DNA of 64,000 bases from Marsupella aquatica (GCA_973895155.1 OZ316892.1:14508001-14572000); one strand, 5' to 3'. Shown: positions 1 through 12,710, counted from the first letter of the stretch. The notes: a model not told the origin generated them from the sequence alone. Numbers and translations are program-made.

Positions 1-124
1 CCTCCTGATCTGGGTCCTTTTCTGATCCCTGGGTATGATCCCCTTGTGGGCTACCCTTCAGATGCTCCAGAGTTGGATGGGTGAGCTCTCTGTTTCACAA
101 CTTACAAGGTAGGGGCTACCTTTT

Positions 125-514
125 GATGTTGCAATTACTGCCAGGCGGTTTTCTGATGAGTTTAGCTTCCCCAAGGGCATTTGTCTCACCTTTGTGTTAT
201 TCTCGTGGATATTAGTGTCCGCTCATCAGTCTTCAGTACCTGCTGCTTTTTGATGTTACCCTCAGGCGGTTTTCTGATGAGTTCAGATTTCCCAGGAGCT
301 TTCGTCTCACGCTTGTGTGCCATTCTCGTGTTATAATAACTTGGCATCGTTTTCACTCATCAGTCCTCAGTACCTGCTGCCTTCTTTTGATGTTATCGCC
401 AGCCGGTTTTCTGATGAGTTTGATCCTTCCCAAGAGCTTTCTTCTCACCTCTTTGTGTCATTCTCGTGGATAATACTTGCCATCGTTTCCACTCATCAGT
501 CTGCAGTACCTCCA
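125..514. repeat. Three-copy tandem repeat, unit about 127-137 bp
   Basis: Three imperfect head-to-tail copies begin at about 125, 252 and 389. Each starts with GATGTT and carries the core GGTTTTCTGATGAGTT, followed by a TCTCAC...TTGTGT...TTCTCGTG block and a CTCATCAGTC...CAGTACCT block. The copies differ by scattered substitutions and small indels. No convincing coding sequence is present; the open frame over 317-646 only reads through the repeat. Confidence 0.85.
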
Positions 515-900
515 AGGATCAGTGCAAAAACATCATACTCTACGTTTCAGCAAAGTTTGCGTGCAAGGAAAAAACACAGATTATGTACTTTTTTAGTAAT
601 GATGCGACCTTTCCGAAACATCCGGCGTAGGCAGATTTCTCGATAACGTACGGCAGGTGCACTCTGGAGTCTGGAACCTCTGGGGACAAATTTCACACGA
701 AAATGAAAATGAACCTAAGGAAAACTGAAGGGAGTCGCAAAGTTGAAGACGTGGCTGACTGAGGACTGTAGGATCAGACGGCTTGAGGACGGCCGTTTTC
801 AATAGTCCACTTGCAATTCGTGTAGGAACAACTTCTTGTCCGCGTCAGATTGGATGAATGAGGTTCTAGATTGCACACCAGACATCAATTTGCAAGGAAC

Positions 901-1124
901 TTAAATCACACCTCTAACTATAAAAGCCTCATTCCATATCTACTCATTATAAAAGGTGGAACACTAGCAGTGGAAGTTAAGGTGGAACACTAGCAGTGGA
1001 ATACTTGTCAAAAAAAAGTTTTACAATAAGCATCTTTTGTGAAACTCAAAACCCATTTCTGAACTTGTACCCCTTAGAATGAGAGCTACTATTACCCCTA
1101 ACCCTTTATAGGGGCAGGTGTGGT
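901..1124 (-). mobile_element. MITE-like element, copy 1 (inverted relative to the 13.4-kb copy)
   Basis: This stretch is similar over its length to the reverse complement of 13375-13579. It begins with TTAA then ATCACACCT and ends with CAGGTGTGGT. Shared internal blocks include the CATTCTAAG/CTTAGAATG segment and a TTTTGTGGAAC-like segment. The right-hand TTAA expected of an intact target duplication is missing, and a tandem duplication starts there instead. No coding capacity. Family assignment is inferred only from the inverted ends. Confidence 0.55.
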
Positions 1125-1246
1125 GGCCCATTATTTGAGGGAGCAAACTCCGCACCAGACGAGCTACCCATTACCCATAACCCTTTATAGGGGCAGGTGT
1201 GGTGGCCCATTATTTGAGGGAGCAAACTCCGCACGAGACAAGGAAA
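1083..1246. repeat. Two-copy tandem duplication, period about 78-79 bp
   Basis: Units starting near 1083 and 1161 are almost identical. Both contain CCCTTTATAGGGGCAGGTG, then TGGTGGCCCATTATTTGAGG and GAGCAAACTCCGCAC. The duplication includes one end of the neighbouring MITE-like element, so it postdates that insertion. Confidence 0.85.
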
Positions 1247-2191
1247 GAAAAGCGGAAATCTTCGAATGAACTGATATAGTTCAAGAAAAAAAATTAAAAA
1301 CTGTAAGGGGGATTTCGTCCTTTAAAAGAGAATAATGAATGTATGTTTCGAGATTCCAGCGCGTGGCCTCTGATTGAAAACCCTCCCAAGTGCAGTCACA
1401 GCAGTAAGTCACAGCCGACTCGAAGTTTCTTGCCTTCATAGTCAGAAGGATTCCATTTTGCTGAGAGAATAACCGCTTTCACGAGTGTTGTTGTGTGTCA
1501 CAGTACCAACAAAGTTTCTCGCCTTTACTTTAGGAGGATCCCATTTTTGGTGAGTGCTGTGCCTAGGAGGGTGTTCCTCTCAGCTTACAGTTGGGAGCCA
1601 CTTCGAAATGCTTATCCGCATTTTGCTCACGTTACGAGGTTGGATAGGTCTGATCCACCTGCGCATGGCCGACTCACAAGGCATTTGACAGATATTATTG
1701 GAAAGAAAGATTGGCCGTGCTGGACTGAAAAAGTCCACTGCACAAATGGAGTTCGCGGAGCCGCTCTGGTGGGTCCCTACCGAAAGCTATAACTGTCGCT
1801 TCGACCAGTTCTTTCCAGCGAACTTTCAGGAGCAAGTGGGTTCAAGGTACTCCCTGGAACAAGGAAATCATCACAACCCACTTTGAGAGCTAAGGGATGG
1901 CTTTCTCTTAGTCTCGTCCCGAACGACGTTGACAACACTACCAGATATGTGAGATAAGCGGATTCGGATACCGTCTTCGATCCAAGCTTCGAAGCACGCG
2001 GTAGGCCATCATGTCAATAACATCCCCGGAGTCTATTCATTGATCTGTATAAGACTGGATTTAGACTCGAGATAGAAGCCATTCCAATTATCACAGGTTA
2101 ACCTTCGGATGGAAGTGTGATCTCGCCGTGATTTGACCACTCCTCGCGTCAGGACTGGGAAGCGACCATCGACTGATCTACAATTCTGAGG
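1247..2191. other. Upstream region of the fatty alcohol oxidase gene
   Basis: No gene, tRNA or clear repeat was recognised here. The region probably holds the promoter and 5' UTR of the downstream oxidase gene. A TATA-like CTGTATAAGA lies near 2046-2055, but nothing decides the transcription start. Open frames at 1493-1886 have no recognisable domain and I treat them as chance. Confidence 0.4.
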
Positions 2192-5100
2192 ATGACGACG
2201 ACGCTGACGAAAGAATCATCGCAAGAAAGTTGGCGAGGGCATCCTCGCTTGAGGGGTGGGCTCCCTCCTCACCCTCATCAGTGGAGCACGAAGCAGATGC
2301 AGGCTCTTGATGCGATTTGCGAGACGTTTGTGCCTTCAATTAGTGTGCTCACAACCGAAGGCGTCGAGCCTCGTGCGGCTGCTGCTGGGGCGCAGGAGTC
2401 TCTCGCGAAAGGTAGCTTGGATGATGTGGACGCCTTCTACAAACTCTCTTCGTCTGACGTCGGACTTTCAGTATCGGTACCCACCATGCTTTTATCTCCA
2501 GAACAATTAAATGCTTCGCTTTCTTTACAGACAATTGTGGTAAATTTCTTGTGATTGAAGCGATCAACTTGCACCATTCATTCATCTGAAAAAGGATTGC
2601 TTTGCTTCGCCTCCGTAAAATTATCCTTTTTCGAAAGGCTTGGGTGACGGAAAATAATCAGCATACACTAGTCTTTAATCTCAAAAACAATTCAGTTGAT
2701 TGAAGGTTTGGTCCTTGTTGCCACTGCCTGTTTGCCTACGGTCTGCGGGTAAAAATTTACTTCGAGCATTTCCGAAGGCATTCTCCAGCTGTTTGTTTAT
2801 GTCGACGCTGAGGCTGTTCTTTCGAGATTTTCATGTATCTTGTCACATCCTTTTAGTTTAGACGAGTGTCCTATTGGATGTGAAATTTGCTCCGGCCGTC
2901 TGGTCGGTAATTTGTCCTGTTCTGTTGTCAGTGGATTTTGGTTTCTGTTTCACGGGGACTCTTTCATCCAATCTTTAGCAACGAGATACAATTTCACTTT
3001 TGAGGGCTTGGGGATGAAATTTCAAAGCTCACATTGTCAATCGACACGCTTCTAGTCATCGAGCATACTCTAGACATGGCACGTCCAATCATTTCGTCCA
3101 GCAGGCAGCATTTAGTTGGTACCATGAAGGGAGAATGAATAAATGAAATTTAGAAGTCGAAGGGTAACCAAAATTGCGATGGGACAACATCAGCAGCTTC
3201 CAGGGAAAAAACATAATGGTCGTGACACAGAGACAGAGAGAGGTGAACAATTTCCCTGTCATCAATTGTGCATCTCGGGTGACCTTTATTGCCAAGTCCT
3301 TAAACGGATGGATTCGTTTCTTTTTCGGTGTGAGGGAGGTGGCGTTGGACCCTTTTTGGCCAATTCCGTGGAGAAAGTTTTAGTGCATCAATTAATTTAG
3401 CCTGACTGCCTGAGGCGGGAATTCATCTGGATCACACGTCGTCTTCCGAACGGCGAAATTACCTACCCTAAACCTGTTAGGCATAGGCGAGAATTCGCAT
3501 GAAACTTTCGTGTCTGTCAGTTTGTTGTCAATATAATTCGTGTGAGATATGGTCTACGTTCCGGCGCACTTATCAGTAAATACAAAGGTCATTGGTGGTC
3601 GGTGGTGACCGGTCACTGACTCACTGTCCTCAGTTTGTCCTTGGTCCCCAGGCCCATCAAGGATCCGTAGAGGTTCGCTTGCACAAAATGATTATCGTGC
3701 TGCAAGTCTGGGTTTATTACTTAACGTCTCTGAGTCTCTCACACCAATCTAATGATCAGTTACCTCTACCTCGTACGATCCCGACTGTACTTATTAATTT
3801 ATTTGTCAGGGTCTTAACTGCTCCGTAATGTGGATACGATAATCGTCGACGTATTCCATTAATCCATTGTTATTGAAATACTTCCTACATTCTGCAAAGA
3901 AATGTTGATACGTTGTGTATCGGAATGTGAATACTGTCGACTGGTTCGGGGTGGGTAAAGAATCATGCCGTGAACCTCATGCCGTCCTATGATTCCCGTG
4001 TGTCTAAACTTTAGTTCCTCGGGCCTCCCTGGCCGTCACAGCCATGCACTAGCCTCGACACATTGCAGCCACCTTCCTCCACAAGCTACCGTACCTCAGA
4101 GATCATGCCAGGCGTGCCCCCATTGCCTTGCCAAGAAATTAAAGATGACTGACAGAAATTCTCTTCTACATCAGCAGTTTAATGAATCTACTAAAATAGA
4201 CGAACTCTTCTAGATCTCACTGGTGGCCCTCTGAAGTAAGATCGAATCCATTCAAGTACTCAAACGTCTTTTTTGGTTGATATTTTCGGAGAGAAACGTC
4301 GAACTTAGTCAAATTATCTACTGTTGAATGAGATGGTTAGTATGATCTCACGACAGGGGAACATCTCGATTTCTTTCCGTTGAGAGGGTGTACAAGAGAC
4401 CTCGCTGCTTAGGTTGGCCTGGATGGAAGTTTGACGCGGGTTTAGGAATGGAGGGATTTCCGAAGAGAGTCCAAAGGACACTTTGGCTTTTATACGCAAT
4501 TGAGGGGCATTTTGTTACAATGCGATACTTTCCCTGTTGGTAAGACAGAAGCCTGAGCGTAAACTGGGAGGACGAGGTATCCACAGTGGGTACCGAGCGT
4601 TCTCTCTCCTAATCACGATTTGCAGTTTTGTTTGCGTCAACTTATTAGCAGAGTCTGTGGGCAATGGAACGGAAAATGGATACGGTATGACCATGTGCCT
4701 TGTCTCTCGACTGACTTCATGATTCAAGCGGTCCTTGCCATCCTTGTGCCAAAACTACGGTCATGATCAGGTATAGTGTTCGTTGTCGGTGACTGGTTCC
4801 TACCTTGCATCAATCCGAAACCGTGGAGGGCTTCATGAGTTGATGGAGGACCAATGACTTCATCATTAAGAAGTGGGTGCTAAACGGCACTGTAAACTGG
4901 CAAAAATAAATGCACTGTAAACAGGAAGGTGATGTGAAAAGAGTTGGCAGTACGATGCTCCGAGATGGAAGCTGAATTTCATCTCGAAGTCATTCTGTTC
5001 ACTTTACGAATTGATGCTGCCACATTTTGGATTCTAGAAACGCATGAACGCACAAAATTGGAACATGTAATAGACATGCTGTACTAATGAACACTGCATG

Positions 5101-7457
5101 CATTTGGCAATCCCTACTTGGGGCATTCAGAGGTGGGCCAATTTCTGAAGTCTGTCGTCCTTGCGCTCCGGCAATGATGAAATCCAGGTGGCCGGGAGCA
5201 TGTTTTTGACACTGAAACCGAAGGTTCTGAAGGTTGTGGGCTTGTTGTTACGGATGCTCACCTCTCCCTTTGGGACCGTGCTTTTGTTCGGAAAGGAGTG
5301 CCTGAGTTGGCGGTACCCTTTCATTCAGCGCTTTGTTGACTTATCTCTGGAGCAGCGCGAGAAGGCTCTGCAAAGTTGGATGAACAGTTCGCTTACTATC
5401 TTTTGCACATTTTTCAAGGTGTTCAAAGCCTTCGTCTTCTTCAACTTCTACGGAAAGGTGAGCACATGACAAAGTTTACGCAACATGTTCAGCTTCTCGG
5501 ATTTTTCTTGTTCTTTTTCTTACTCAACATTTCCACCCCGATTGCCCTTATTTTTGAAGTGACCTGAGTTTGTGTCGCTCAGTTACCAGCATTTGCTGTG
5601 TATGTCTTCGTTGGGGCATTGATAGATGCCCTTTGTCTGCAGGCGGACGAGAATGGACGCAATCCTGCTTGGAGCGCCATAGGCTATTGTGGTCCAGATC
5701 CAAAGGCCCTAAAACTGGAGTCTTTTGCACCGAAGCCTCTGGAAGGCAAAGTGCTAGACCCCGTAGGGAATTCGAAAGAGAATGTGATTGCGTTCCTTCG
5801 TGATGGAGGATTCACTCTCCTGGATGACATCTCTCATCTTGACAACACGTCACATGTTCATGGCAAAGAAAAAGCTGGGACTCAGCAGCCACAGAGTAGA
5901 CAGAGAATTGGTGTCAAATGTGACGTGGTCGTGGTGGGTTCAGGATCCGGAGGAGGTGTGATAGCTGGTGCTCTTGCAACAGCTGGTCACAAAGTGCTCA
6001 TTCTGGAGAAGGGTGGGTATTTTGCCAGAGGGGACCTGAGCTTACTCGAAGTACCCACGATGCAGACTATGTACGAGGGGGCAGGATTAGTCGCGACAGA
6101 TGATGCGAATGTGAACCTTCTGGCCGGATCAACAGTGGGGGGAGGATCAGCCATCAATTGGGGTGCTTCATTGCAAACACCGGATCACGTTAGGCAGGAA
6201 TGGGCCAAAGACCTTGGGCTATCTTTTTTTGCCACACAGAAGTATCAGGATGCCATGGACAAGGTGTGTGCAAGGGGCTCCGTGCGATCCAACTGTGAGC
6301 ACGAGAGCTTCCAGAACGCTGTCCTCACGCAGGGCTGCAAGAGACTTGGGTATGACATTGGCAGCATCCCACGCAACGGTCAAACTGAACACTTGTGTGG
6401 TTGGTGCCACCTCGGATGCAAGACAGGGGAGAAGCAGGCAACGTCAGAGACATGGCTGGTGGATGCAGTCGAGTCTGGAGCGTTGATTCTCTCCAATTGT
6501 ATGGTGCAAAAGGTTCTGCACAAAGAGGACTTTCTCTCCAAGAAGGGCAGGAAGGCGGTAGGAGTTGTTGCAACCTGTGGAGAAGACGTCAGTCTGTATG
6601 TGGAGGCAAGAGTTACAGTGGTGTGTGGTGGGTCACTCAACACTCCACCACTACTGTTGAGAAGTGGTCTGAGCAATCCCAACATCGGCAGGCATTTGCA
6701 TTTGCATCCCGTGGTAATGGGATGGGGATATTTTCCAGAAGGGAAAGGTCCTGCAGGCAGCTCATATGAGGGAGCAATTATGACATCCGTGTCCAAAGAG
6801 GCAGCCAATTGGAACTCTGGTGGCTACGGAGCGCTGCTGGAAGTTCCCATCATGCACAGTGGCTCGGCTGCTGCTCTAATACCTTGGCGGTCGGCCTCTG
6901 ATCACAAAGGGAGGATGAGGAAGTACTCGCGCACCTCTTTCTTCATCGTGCTCACACGGGACCAGGGGAGTGGAAGAGTAGGTGTAAATTCGAAGGACGA
7001 AAGAGTGATCACGTACTGTATTGCCCCTGAAGATCAGGACAACATCTTGCAAGCCCTGGAGAAGGGACTTCGGGCTCTGATTGCCGCGGGGGCTGAGGAG
7101 GTTGGCGATGCGCACTGTGCTGGTGATAGCTTCAACGTCAGACAGTCCTCAAAAACCTTGGAGGAAGACTTTCGGAAGTATCTCGATCGTCTGAAGAACA
7201 GGGGACTCGAAGGGATCAAAACTCCGGTCTGCTCGGCTCACCAGATGGGCAGTTGTCGGATGGGTGTCAACAGCCAACAATCCGTCGTGGATGCGAATGC
7301 TGAGACATGGGAGGTTGAGGATCTATTCCTTGGAGATGCCAGTGTTTTCCCCACAGCATCGGGTGTGAATCCGATGATCACAGTGCAAGCAATCGCATTC
7401 TGCACTGCACAAAACATAATGCTCAAGCTCCAGGACAGAAAATCCAAGCAGGCGTGA
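2192..7457 (+). CDS. FAO: Long-chain fatty alcohol oxidase (FAO family, GMC oxidoreductase), 3 exons
   Basis: FAO proteins are membrane-bound flavoenzymes that oxidise long-chain alcohols to aldehydes with O2, in the omega-oxidation and wax-alcohol pathways. Exons read as 2192-2476, 5188-5457 and 5643-7457, all joined in phase 0, giving 789 aa; the family is usually about 740-770. Exon 1 carries the N-terminal family block around AICETFVPS. Exon 2 has two hydrophobic stretches expected to anchor the protein. Exon 3 opens with ADENGRNPAW and has the FAD-binding GSGSGGG at about residues 284-290. The C-terminal GMC region has HQMGSCRMG (His718) and ASGVNPM (Asn761), conserved positions in this family. 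The ATG at 2192 is the first good start. Intron 1 is 2.7 kb and featureless; intron 2 is 185 bp with a TTTGTCTGCAG acceptor. The exon 1 donor is uncertain: GT at 2471 and GT at 2477 are both in frame, differing by two residues. Confidence 0.9.
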
Positions 7458-8625
7458 GACACGACTCCTGGTTGTGATAATATCGAAATATCGTTCTCTT
7501 TTCTAAGATGAGAAGCAAGCGGCACATTGCCACTGATGTTGAAAAACAATCAACTCTGTCTGAGGTCTGCAGGTCTGCTCGCCATCGAAGCCCCCCATAG
7601 TGGACCAGCAAGCTGCTGTTGTACATACAACGTTTGATGAAATACGACTTGGAGCAACCAGAAGATTTTGAGAAGTAATTGCGAAGTGTACTTCACAAGA
7701 CTGAGGTCATAAAATTCATTTTTGTTTCGGCAGGGCCGCGTGAAAAGAGGGCCGTCGTCTGTAAAATTTGATGTAGAAGTAAACTAAAACCAAATCTTCA
7801 ATCACAACCGCATCAGAAATCATCAGAACATATCCATAAACAAAGGCGGCCTCACTTACACTCCCGCTACTTAGATTACTGATTTTGATTTTCTTTCTGG
7901 ATGATGCTCCAATATTCTTCGTATGATAAACATTTTCGGCTGACAGCCCTCATCTTTTGTTTATAGCTTCCGTTGAAGGAATTGCATTCTCGGTTGACAG
8001 TTCTCAGCGCTTGTTTATGGCTTCTGTTGATTAAAATGCATCTGGGGTTGCCAGTCCTCGCCACGAAGCACTCATTCCTTATGCAATTCAAAGAATGCTC
8101 TGAAATAAGTTATCTTTTTAAGCTCAGTTGGGACAGTTAGTCCAGAGAGATCGCCCGTCTCTCAATGTGCGAGTTCTAATCTACTATCCACGAAATTGAA
8201 GCACGATTTCGAAAAGAAACAACGATGACTGAAGTCTATTGAAATGAAGCAAAGGGTCGATTGATAAACACAAATGTACAGGTCATAAGAAGATCGTAGC
8301 TATAGCGAGATATGGTAATTCGCGAAACAAATTCAGCCGAAAAAGGAATAACGCTCGAAGAAAGAATCACCTGTGGGAATTTGAGCATTCAACTCAGTGC
8401 TTTGCAACCTAGGCTCCCTTCCTTCCTTCTGTGACTCCTGTCCGGAGTGCCAACCGAATTTGGGAACAACAGCTAAAGGAGGTTCCATTCCCAGATTCGT
8501 TTTAGCCCTTAGCCCCTGCCCCAGCGTACTCCAATGTGCCGTACAATATATAGTGTACTTGCCCTCCCTTGGTACTGTCATGACATGAGTGCACTCCATG
8601 AAAATTCATATATTCGGCAAAATTG
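7458..8625. other. Spacer downstream of the fatty alcohol oxidase gene
   Basis: This begins with the 3' UTR of the oxidase gene. No coding exon, RNA gene or clear repeat was recognised. A short imperfect duplication sits near 7936-8060 (TTTTCGGCTGACAG / TTCTCGGTTGACAG with a nearby CTTTTGTTTATAGCTTC / GCTTGTTTATGGCTTC block). Confidence 0.4.
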
Positions 8626-8693
8626 AATATATATTTGAATTAAATAACAACAAGATGATAACAACTAGATGAGGGCCAAAACTACTAGCCCAA
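8626..8693 (+). repeat. 68-bp perfect direct repeat, left copy
   Basis: These 68 bases recur without mismatch at 12992-13059 in the same orientation, 4,366 bp away. The unit starts AATATATATTTGAATTAAAT and ends CTACTAGCCCAA. It lacks TG...CA ends, and no primer-binding site is obvious next to it, so it does not look like an ordinary LTR. It may mark the limits of an insertion or a duplicated segment. Confidence 0.9.
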
Positions 8694-8817
8694 TAGTGTG
8701 TGGGTCTAGTTGTGAATTGTTTTGTAACATCATTGAGCTTTTCATTTCCGACCACTTTTCTCTCAATTGGACTCTACCAAAAGGAAAGTTGTTTGATGTG
8801 ATAAGGGTAGGTGGGGG

Positions 8818-9113
8818 CTCGGGGGCCTCAATCCAATGGGTGTCCCATATCACGCTCGAAGTTTTGGGGGAATAAACACCCTAAAAATTAAGTCAATAGA
8901 GTTTTTTTTATGAATTTTTTACCCCTAACTTAATGGAATATTCCAAGAATATTTCATATTTGATTTAAAAAAACCCTATGATTCTTATAATTCTCAAAAT
9001 TTGATTAAAATAACTCTAATGTTCTTCAACAAAAATTTAAAAGTATTTCACTAAACCCAATAAAAAAACCCTATACTTATTCGCGCGTGATGGGTCAGAG
9101 AAAAGAAGTGAGG
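8818..9113 (-). mobile_element. Left inverted arm of a DNA-transposon-like element
   Basis: The reverse complement of this arm aligns over about 290 bp with 12043-12309 and with 60889-61199. Landmarks in order are CCTCACTT, GAATAAGTA, a T-rich TATTGG block, a TTAATCAA block, GATATG and GAGGCCC. Long inverted arms of this size suit a Mutator-like or foldback element, but no transposase reading frame lies between the arms and no target duplication could be assigned. Identity between arms looks moderate, so the element is old. Confidence 0.6.
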
Positions 9114-9153
9114 ACCCCGGGGGTGGGGGAGGGAGAATTAGGATGTAGGGTTC

Positions 9154-9498
9154 TATTAGGATTTACTCTTAGGTCTAGAGTTACAACTGTATCGTAGTTA
9201 AGGCTAACTTTAGTCGCAGACTTGGTTAGGTTAGTCATACTATGCACACTCTATAACCAAGCGGTGTTTGCTTGGAGAGTGGGAACTCTGGCTCATTGTT
9301 ATGGAGCCACTTGAGAGATGAGGAGAGCTTACACTGTAAAGACTTGATATGGGCGACGGGCTTAGAGTTCAGTAAAGCTCTCTTGTGTGTTCCCGTGGAC
9401 GTAGCCTCGAGGAGGTGAACCACGTATCTCTTGTGTCGACTACTTGCGCGTTGGATGTGTCATGTGCTTACCATTGCAATTGTCGTCTATGCTCAACA
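9154..9498 (+). mobile_element. Solo LTR (345 bp) with 5-bp target duplication GGTTC, diverged copy
   Basis: The segment ends in CTCAACA and is bracketed by GGTTC at 9149-9153 and 9499-9503. It aligns along its length with the LTRs at 26540 and 45549, sharing GGCTCATTGTTA, TTGTGTGTTC, CGTGGACGTAGCCTC, GAGGTGAACCACGTATCTC and TGTCGACTA. The expected 5' TG is TA here, a single change. It has many more substitutions than the other two copies, so it is the oldest insertion. It lies inside the element with inverted arms and so postdates it. No internal retrotransposon coding region remains, as expected after LTR-LTR recombination. Confidence 0.85.
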
Positions 9499-10069
9499 GG
9501 TTCTTTTACAAGTGCCCCATCCATAACAACATAAATTGTTGAGAGTAGCAAGGGTTAACAACTTGTTGATACTTAACTCAAGCAAGTGGTTAAATAGGTT
9601 AACTCTCCTAACACAATGTACTTTACCATGAATTAGTGCTGCTAAGGTTAGACTAGTGGAGAGGGCCTATACCTTGGAGGAACACTTCATTGTGCCCACA
9701 CTAGATATCAATGGTGAAGAGTTGGAGAGTGGAGAGAGAGAAGAGTATAGTGTTATGGAGCTCAGCATGTGATTTGTCAAGCTATGGCCAATGTATGGTG
9801 TTAATATATTTAGTCAATTTTTCCTTTTGGTCAAGGACGCACCCTACACAGGGTGAACCAAACTTCTTTAAGTCAAGAATGATAGATTGTGCGTTGTACC
9901 CTGGTTCCTCAACTCATGTATCTCAACACAACTAGCAATAAGGATGTCCATTCATATGCGAAAAGACATTCATTTCACAACCCTTCCCCTATCATGGAAA
10001 GAGTTATGAGGTTTAATTTATTTCTAGTTCTTCCATGCCACATTGATTTGTAGATTGATTGATAAAAAT

Positions 10070-10990
10070 GTGGGCTATCTTTGCCTATTTTTTATTCTTG
10101 ACCCCATGCTCCATTGGTACTAAGATTTTGCCACAGTATATGGTCACCATGTCTATTCTATGAGCTCTAAAACTTTCAACTTTTAAATCAAGTACAAATG
10201 AAAGTAAAAGATGCTGGACCCTGCTCTAAGTTTTGAATTCAGCATATATAACATCAGAAAATGTCAATTTGGCTTAGGTAAGGTCGGTTGGGGTCAGATC
10301 TGCTTAGGTCAGGTCAACTTAAGGTCACCTTAGGTAAAGCAGCTTAAGTGAAAATCATCTTAGGTAAATCACCCTAAGAAGAGAGTTGTGTATAGTGTGG
10401 CAAACTGATCATTGGCTATCTTTGTCTCCCGCTTTGTCTATTTTATATATCTTTGAATGTACATTCTTGATGTCTCGACTTCAAGTTCCAATGGTACTCA
10501 GCTTTTACCAGAGTATACGGCTATGTCTATACTATTAGATAGTAAACTCACACCTTTTTTATTTGAAAATTAGATAGAAAATGCATAACGTTGGTAAGAA
10601 TTTTGAAGTTAGCTTAGATAGATTAGGTTGGCAAAGGTCAACTTGGCTTAGACAAGTTTTTTCTGGTCAGATTGGCTCAGTTGAGGTCAGCTCAGGTCTA
10701 ATCTGCCTTCAGGTGTCAACTTGGCTTAAGGTTGGCTTAGGTAAATTTGCTTAGAAGGCATTTGTGTCACAATATGTGTGTTCTGTGGAAAACTAATCAT
10801 TGACTAGCTTTGCTTTTGCCTTATTCTTAACTTTTACCTTCATTGGTACTTACTAAGATTTTATTAAAACAGACCACCATGTCTATTCTGTAAGTGATAA
10901 ACTTGGAGTTATTTCTATCCATTGCAATAGAAATTAATTTAAAAAGCACAAAAATGATCTAAATGATGAAGTTGGCTTAGTCAGCTTCAG
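10070..10990 (+). repeat. Degenerate tandem repeat, about three units of roughly 350 bp
   Basis: Three related units start near 10070, 10405 and 10785. Each contains a GGCTATCTTTG-like segment, a TTGGTACTNAG...TTTT segment, a CTATGTCTATNCTAT segment and then a run of the degenerate motif TNGGCTTAGGTNA / GGTCAGCTTAGG. The motif run at 10258-10380 and 10605-10750 is itself a short tandem array. It lies inside the element with inverted arms. No coding potential was recognised. Confidence 0.65.
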
Positions 10991-11575
10991 TGCACAAGCA
11001 AGTTTTGCTTGATTGGTGGGGAATCACACTCGTGCAATCCACTTAGAGTCCTCCTAAGAAAAGTTGTGAAGAGTTGCACACAAGGACATCCAACAAGTTG
11101 TAACTTAAAGCCAACTAACACATCATTTGAATTTTTTCATACCCTCATCCCTCAAGAAGCCCAAGAAGGAGTCTGTCCCAAACATGTAACACTATTACAA
11201 ATACTGTAGATAAGTCCAACCTGATTTGAAGGTTCTCATGTGCCCTTGTTGTGTAGTGCATCCTTAGATCAACTACAGGCTTTAGGGGCACCAAAAAGAA
11301 TGGAATTGGATACTTTGTCACTATTTTATGTTAAGTCATTATAATCCCACTATTTGCACTTTTGATTATCCAAAGTAACTCTGGCTAGTTGGAATGATCC
11401 AATGGTGGAACCATTGAGTGTTGCAAGGACTTGAGGGTAAAATATTAGTTGAGGTTTAGTTTTGGTAATGTTATATAATTCCTATCAGCCATTAAGGGCT
11501 CTACAGGACATATTTGAAGTTTTGGGTGATTGGTTGTAATGCAAAACTAGTTCAATACCTGTGCATTACACGGGA

Positions 11576-11790
11576 GATATTGTTATGCAAATTGAAGATG
11601 TTCTAGTGTAAAAGATGTCATTACCCAAAAGATGTCATTACATAAAAGATGATATTGCAATAAAAGATGTCCTTGTGCAAAAGATGTACAAAATATATCA
11701 TTGCAGAAAGTATGCTGTTATGCAACGGATGTTACATTGGAATAAAAGATATAGGTATGTAAAAGAATGTGTTGCATAAAAATTAGCATT
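11576..11790 (+). repeat. Degenerate minisatellite, motif about TTGCATAAAAGATGTCA
   Basis: At least ten imperfect copies of a 15-20-bp unit built on AAAAGATGT(C/T)A and TTGCA are packed here. Related arrays are at 13141-13310 and 13790-13980 on the opposite strand and at 24978-25345 on this strand, so the motif belongs to a dispersed family. Confidence 0.7.
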
Positions 11791-12042
11791 GCGTTCCCCT
11801 TTTCTCATCCATTGAGATTTGAAGGCCGTGTCTTCCCATCCATGTGCCTCCCACTTTCTCCTTGATCATCGCCCCTCTTTTTTTCCAGTCTCTTTGACCC
11901 CTTCCATGTTTTCCTTCACACTCTTTTGTTGGCATGAAAAAAGTCAAAATTTGGAAAACAACCATGATAGTGCAAAAGTCTCATCATTTTGGTTGGGTTG
12001 TTAGTGTTGTAAAATTGTTATCAGTTTGATCATTGTTGTTGT

Positions 12043-12309
12043 TGTCCGCGGTCCTCACTTATTTTCTTCCGACCCATAATGCATGAATAAGTAAAAGGTT
12101 TTTTATTGGATTTTGTAAAAGACTAATAAATTTTTGTGGATGAACACTAGGGCTGTTTTAATCAATTTCTGAATAAGAAGATTCTGAAAAGTCAAAATAA
12201 TTAGTGGTTAAAAAATCAGTGATTAAAAATTTTACTTATGTTTAATGTATTATTGCCCCAAAATTGTGTGTGTGATATGAGACCCCCTGGGCGTAAGGCC
12301 CTCAAGATT
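12043..12309 (+). mobile_element. Right inverted arm of a DNA-transposon-like element
   Basis: This arm mirrors 8818-9113 and carries CCTCACTTATTTTCTTC, GAATAAGTAAAAGG, TTTTATTGGATTTTGT, TTTTAATCAATTTCTGA, GATATGAGACCCCCTGG and GGCCCTCAAG in that order. With the left arm it bounds about 3.5 kb that contains a solo LTR, tandem repeats and no transposase. The third copy at 60889-61199 is in this orientation. Confidence 0.6.
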
Positions 12310-12710
12310 ATTGTTGTGAAAGTGTTGCTATTGGGGAGAGAAAAGGTTTGTGCATGGGCACGTGCGGCGGGTGTCCATGTATGGTCACGCAATATGAGGG
12401 AGTGTTTTATTTATTTATTTTATTTGTAGGTGACTGTTAATATGTATATTTAAATAATAGTCTAGATATTCAGATAATTTTCGTTTTGGGCAGATCCGAG
12501 CAGGCATTCTGATAGACATTTGAGGTGTGAGGAGAGTCTAGGTGGATCTGATGGTACCTAAAAAATCCATTTTTGATAAAGGGCTAGGATTGACTTTTTT
12601 TTCCTTATTTTGTACCCTCATTCCATTATGACATGGTTAAGAAAAATGAGGAACATGCATCTATTTTTTGGTATGACATGATCTAATATTCTAATACAAT
12701 CTGACACGGG

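Noticed and set aside
5598-5642. Upstream extension of the oxidase exon 3 reading frame starting at 5598
   Set aside because: It starts with GTG and the residues before 5643 do not fit the family, whereas removing them at the TTTGTCTGCAG acceptor joins exon 2 to ADENGRNPAW cleanly. It is intron sequence that happens to be open.
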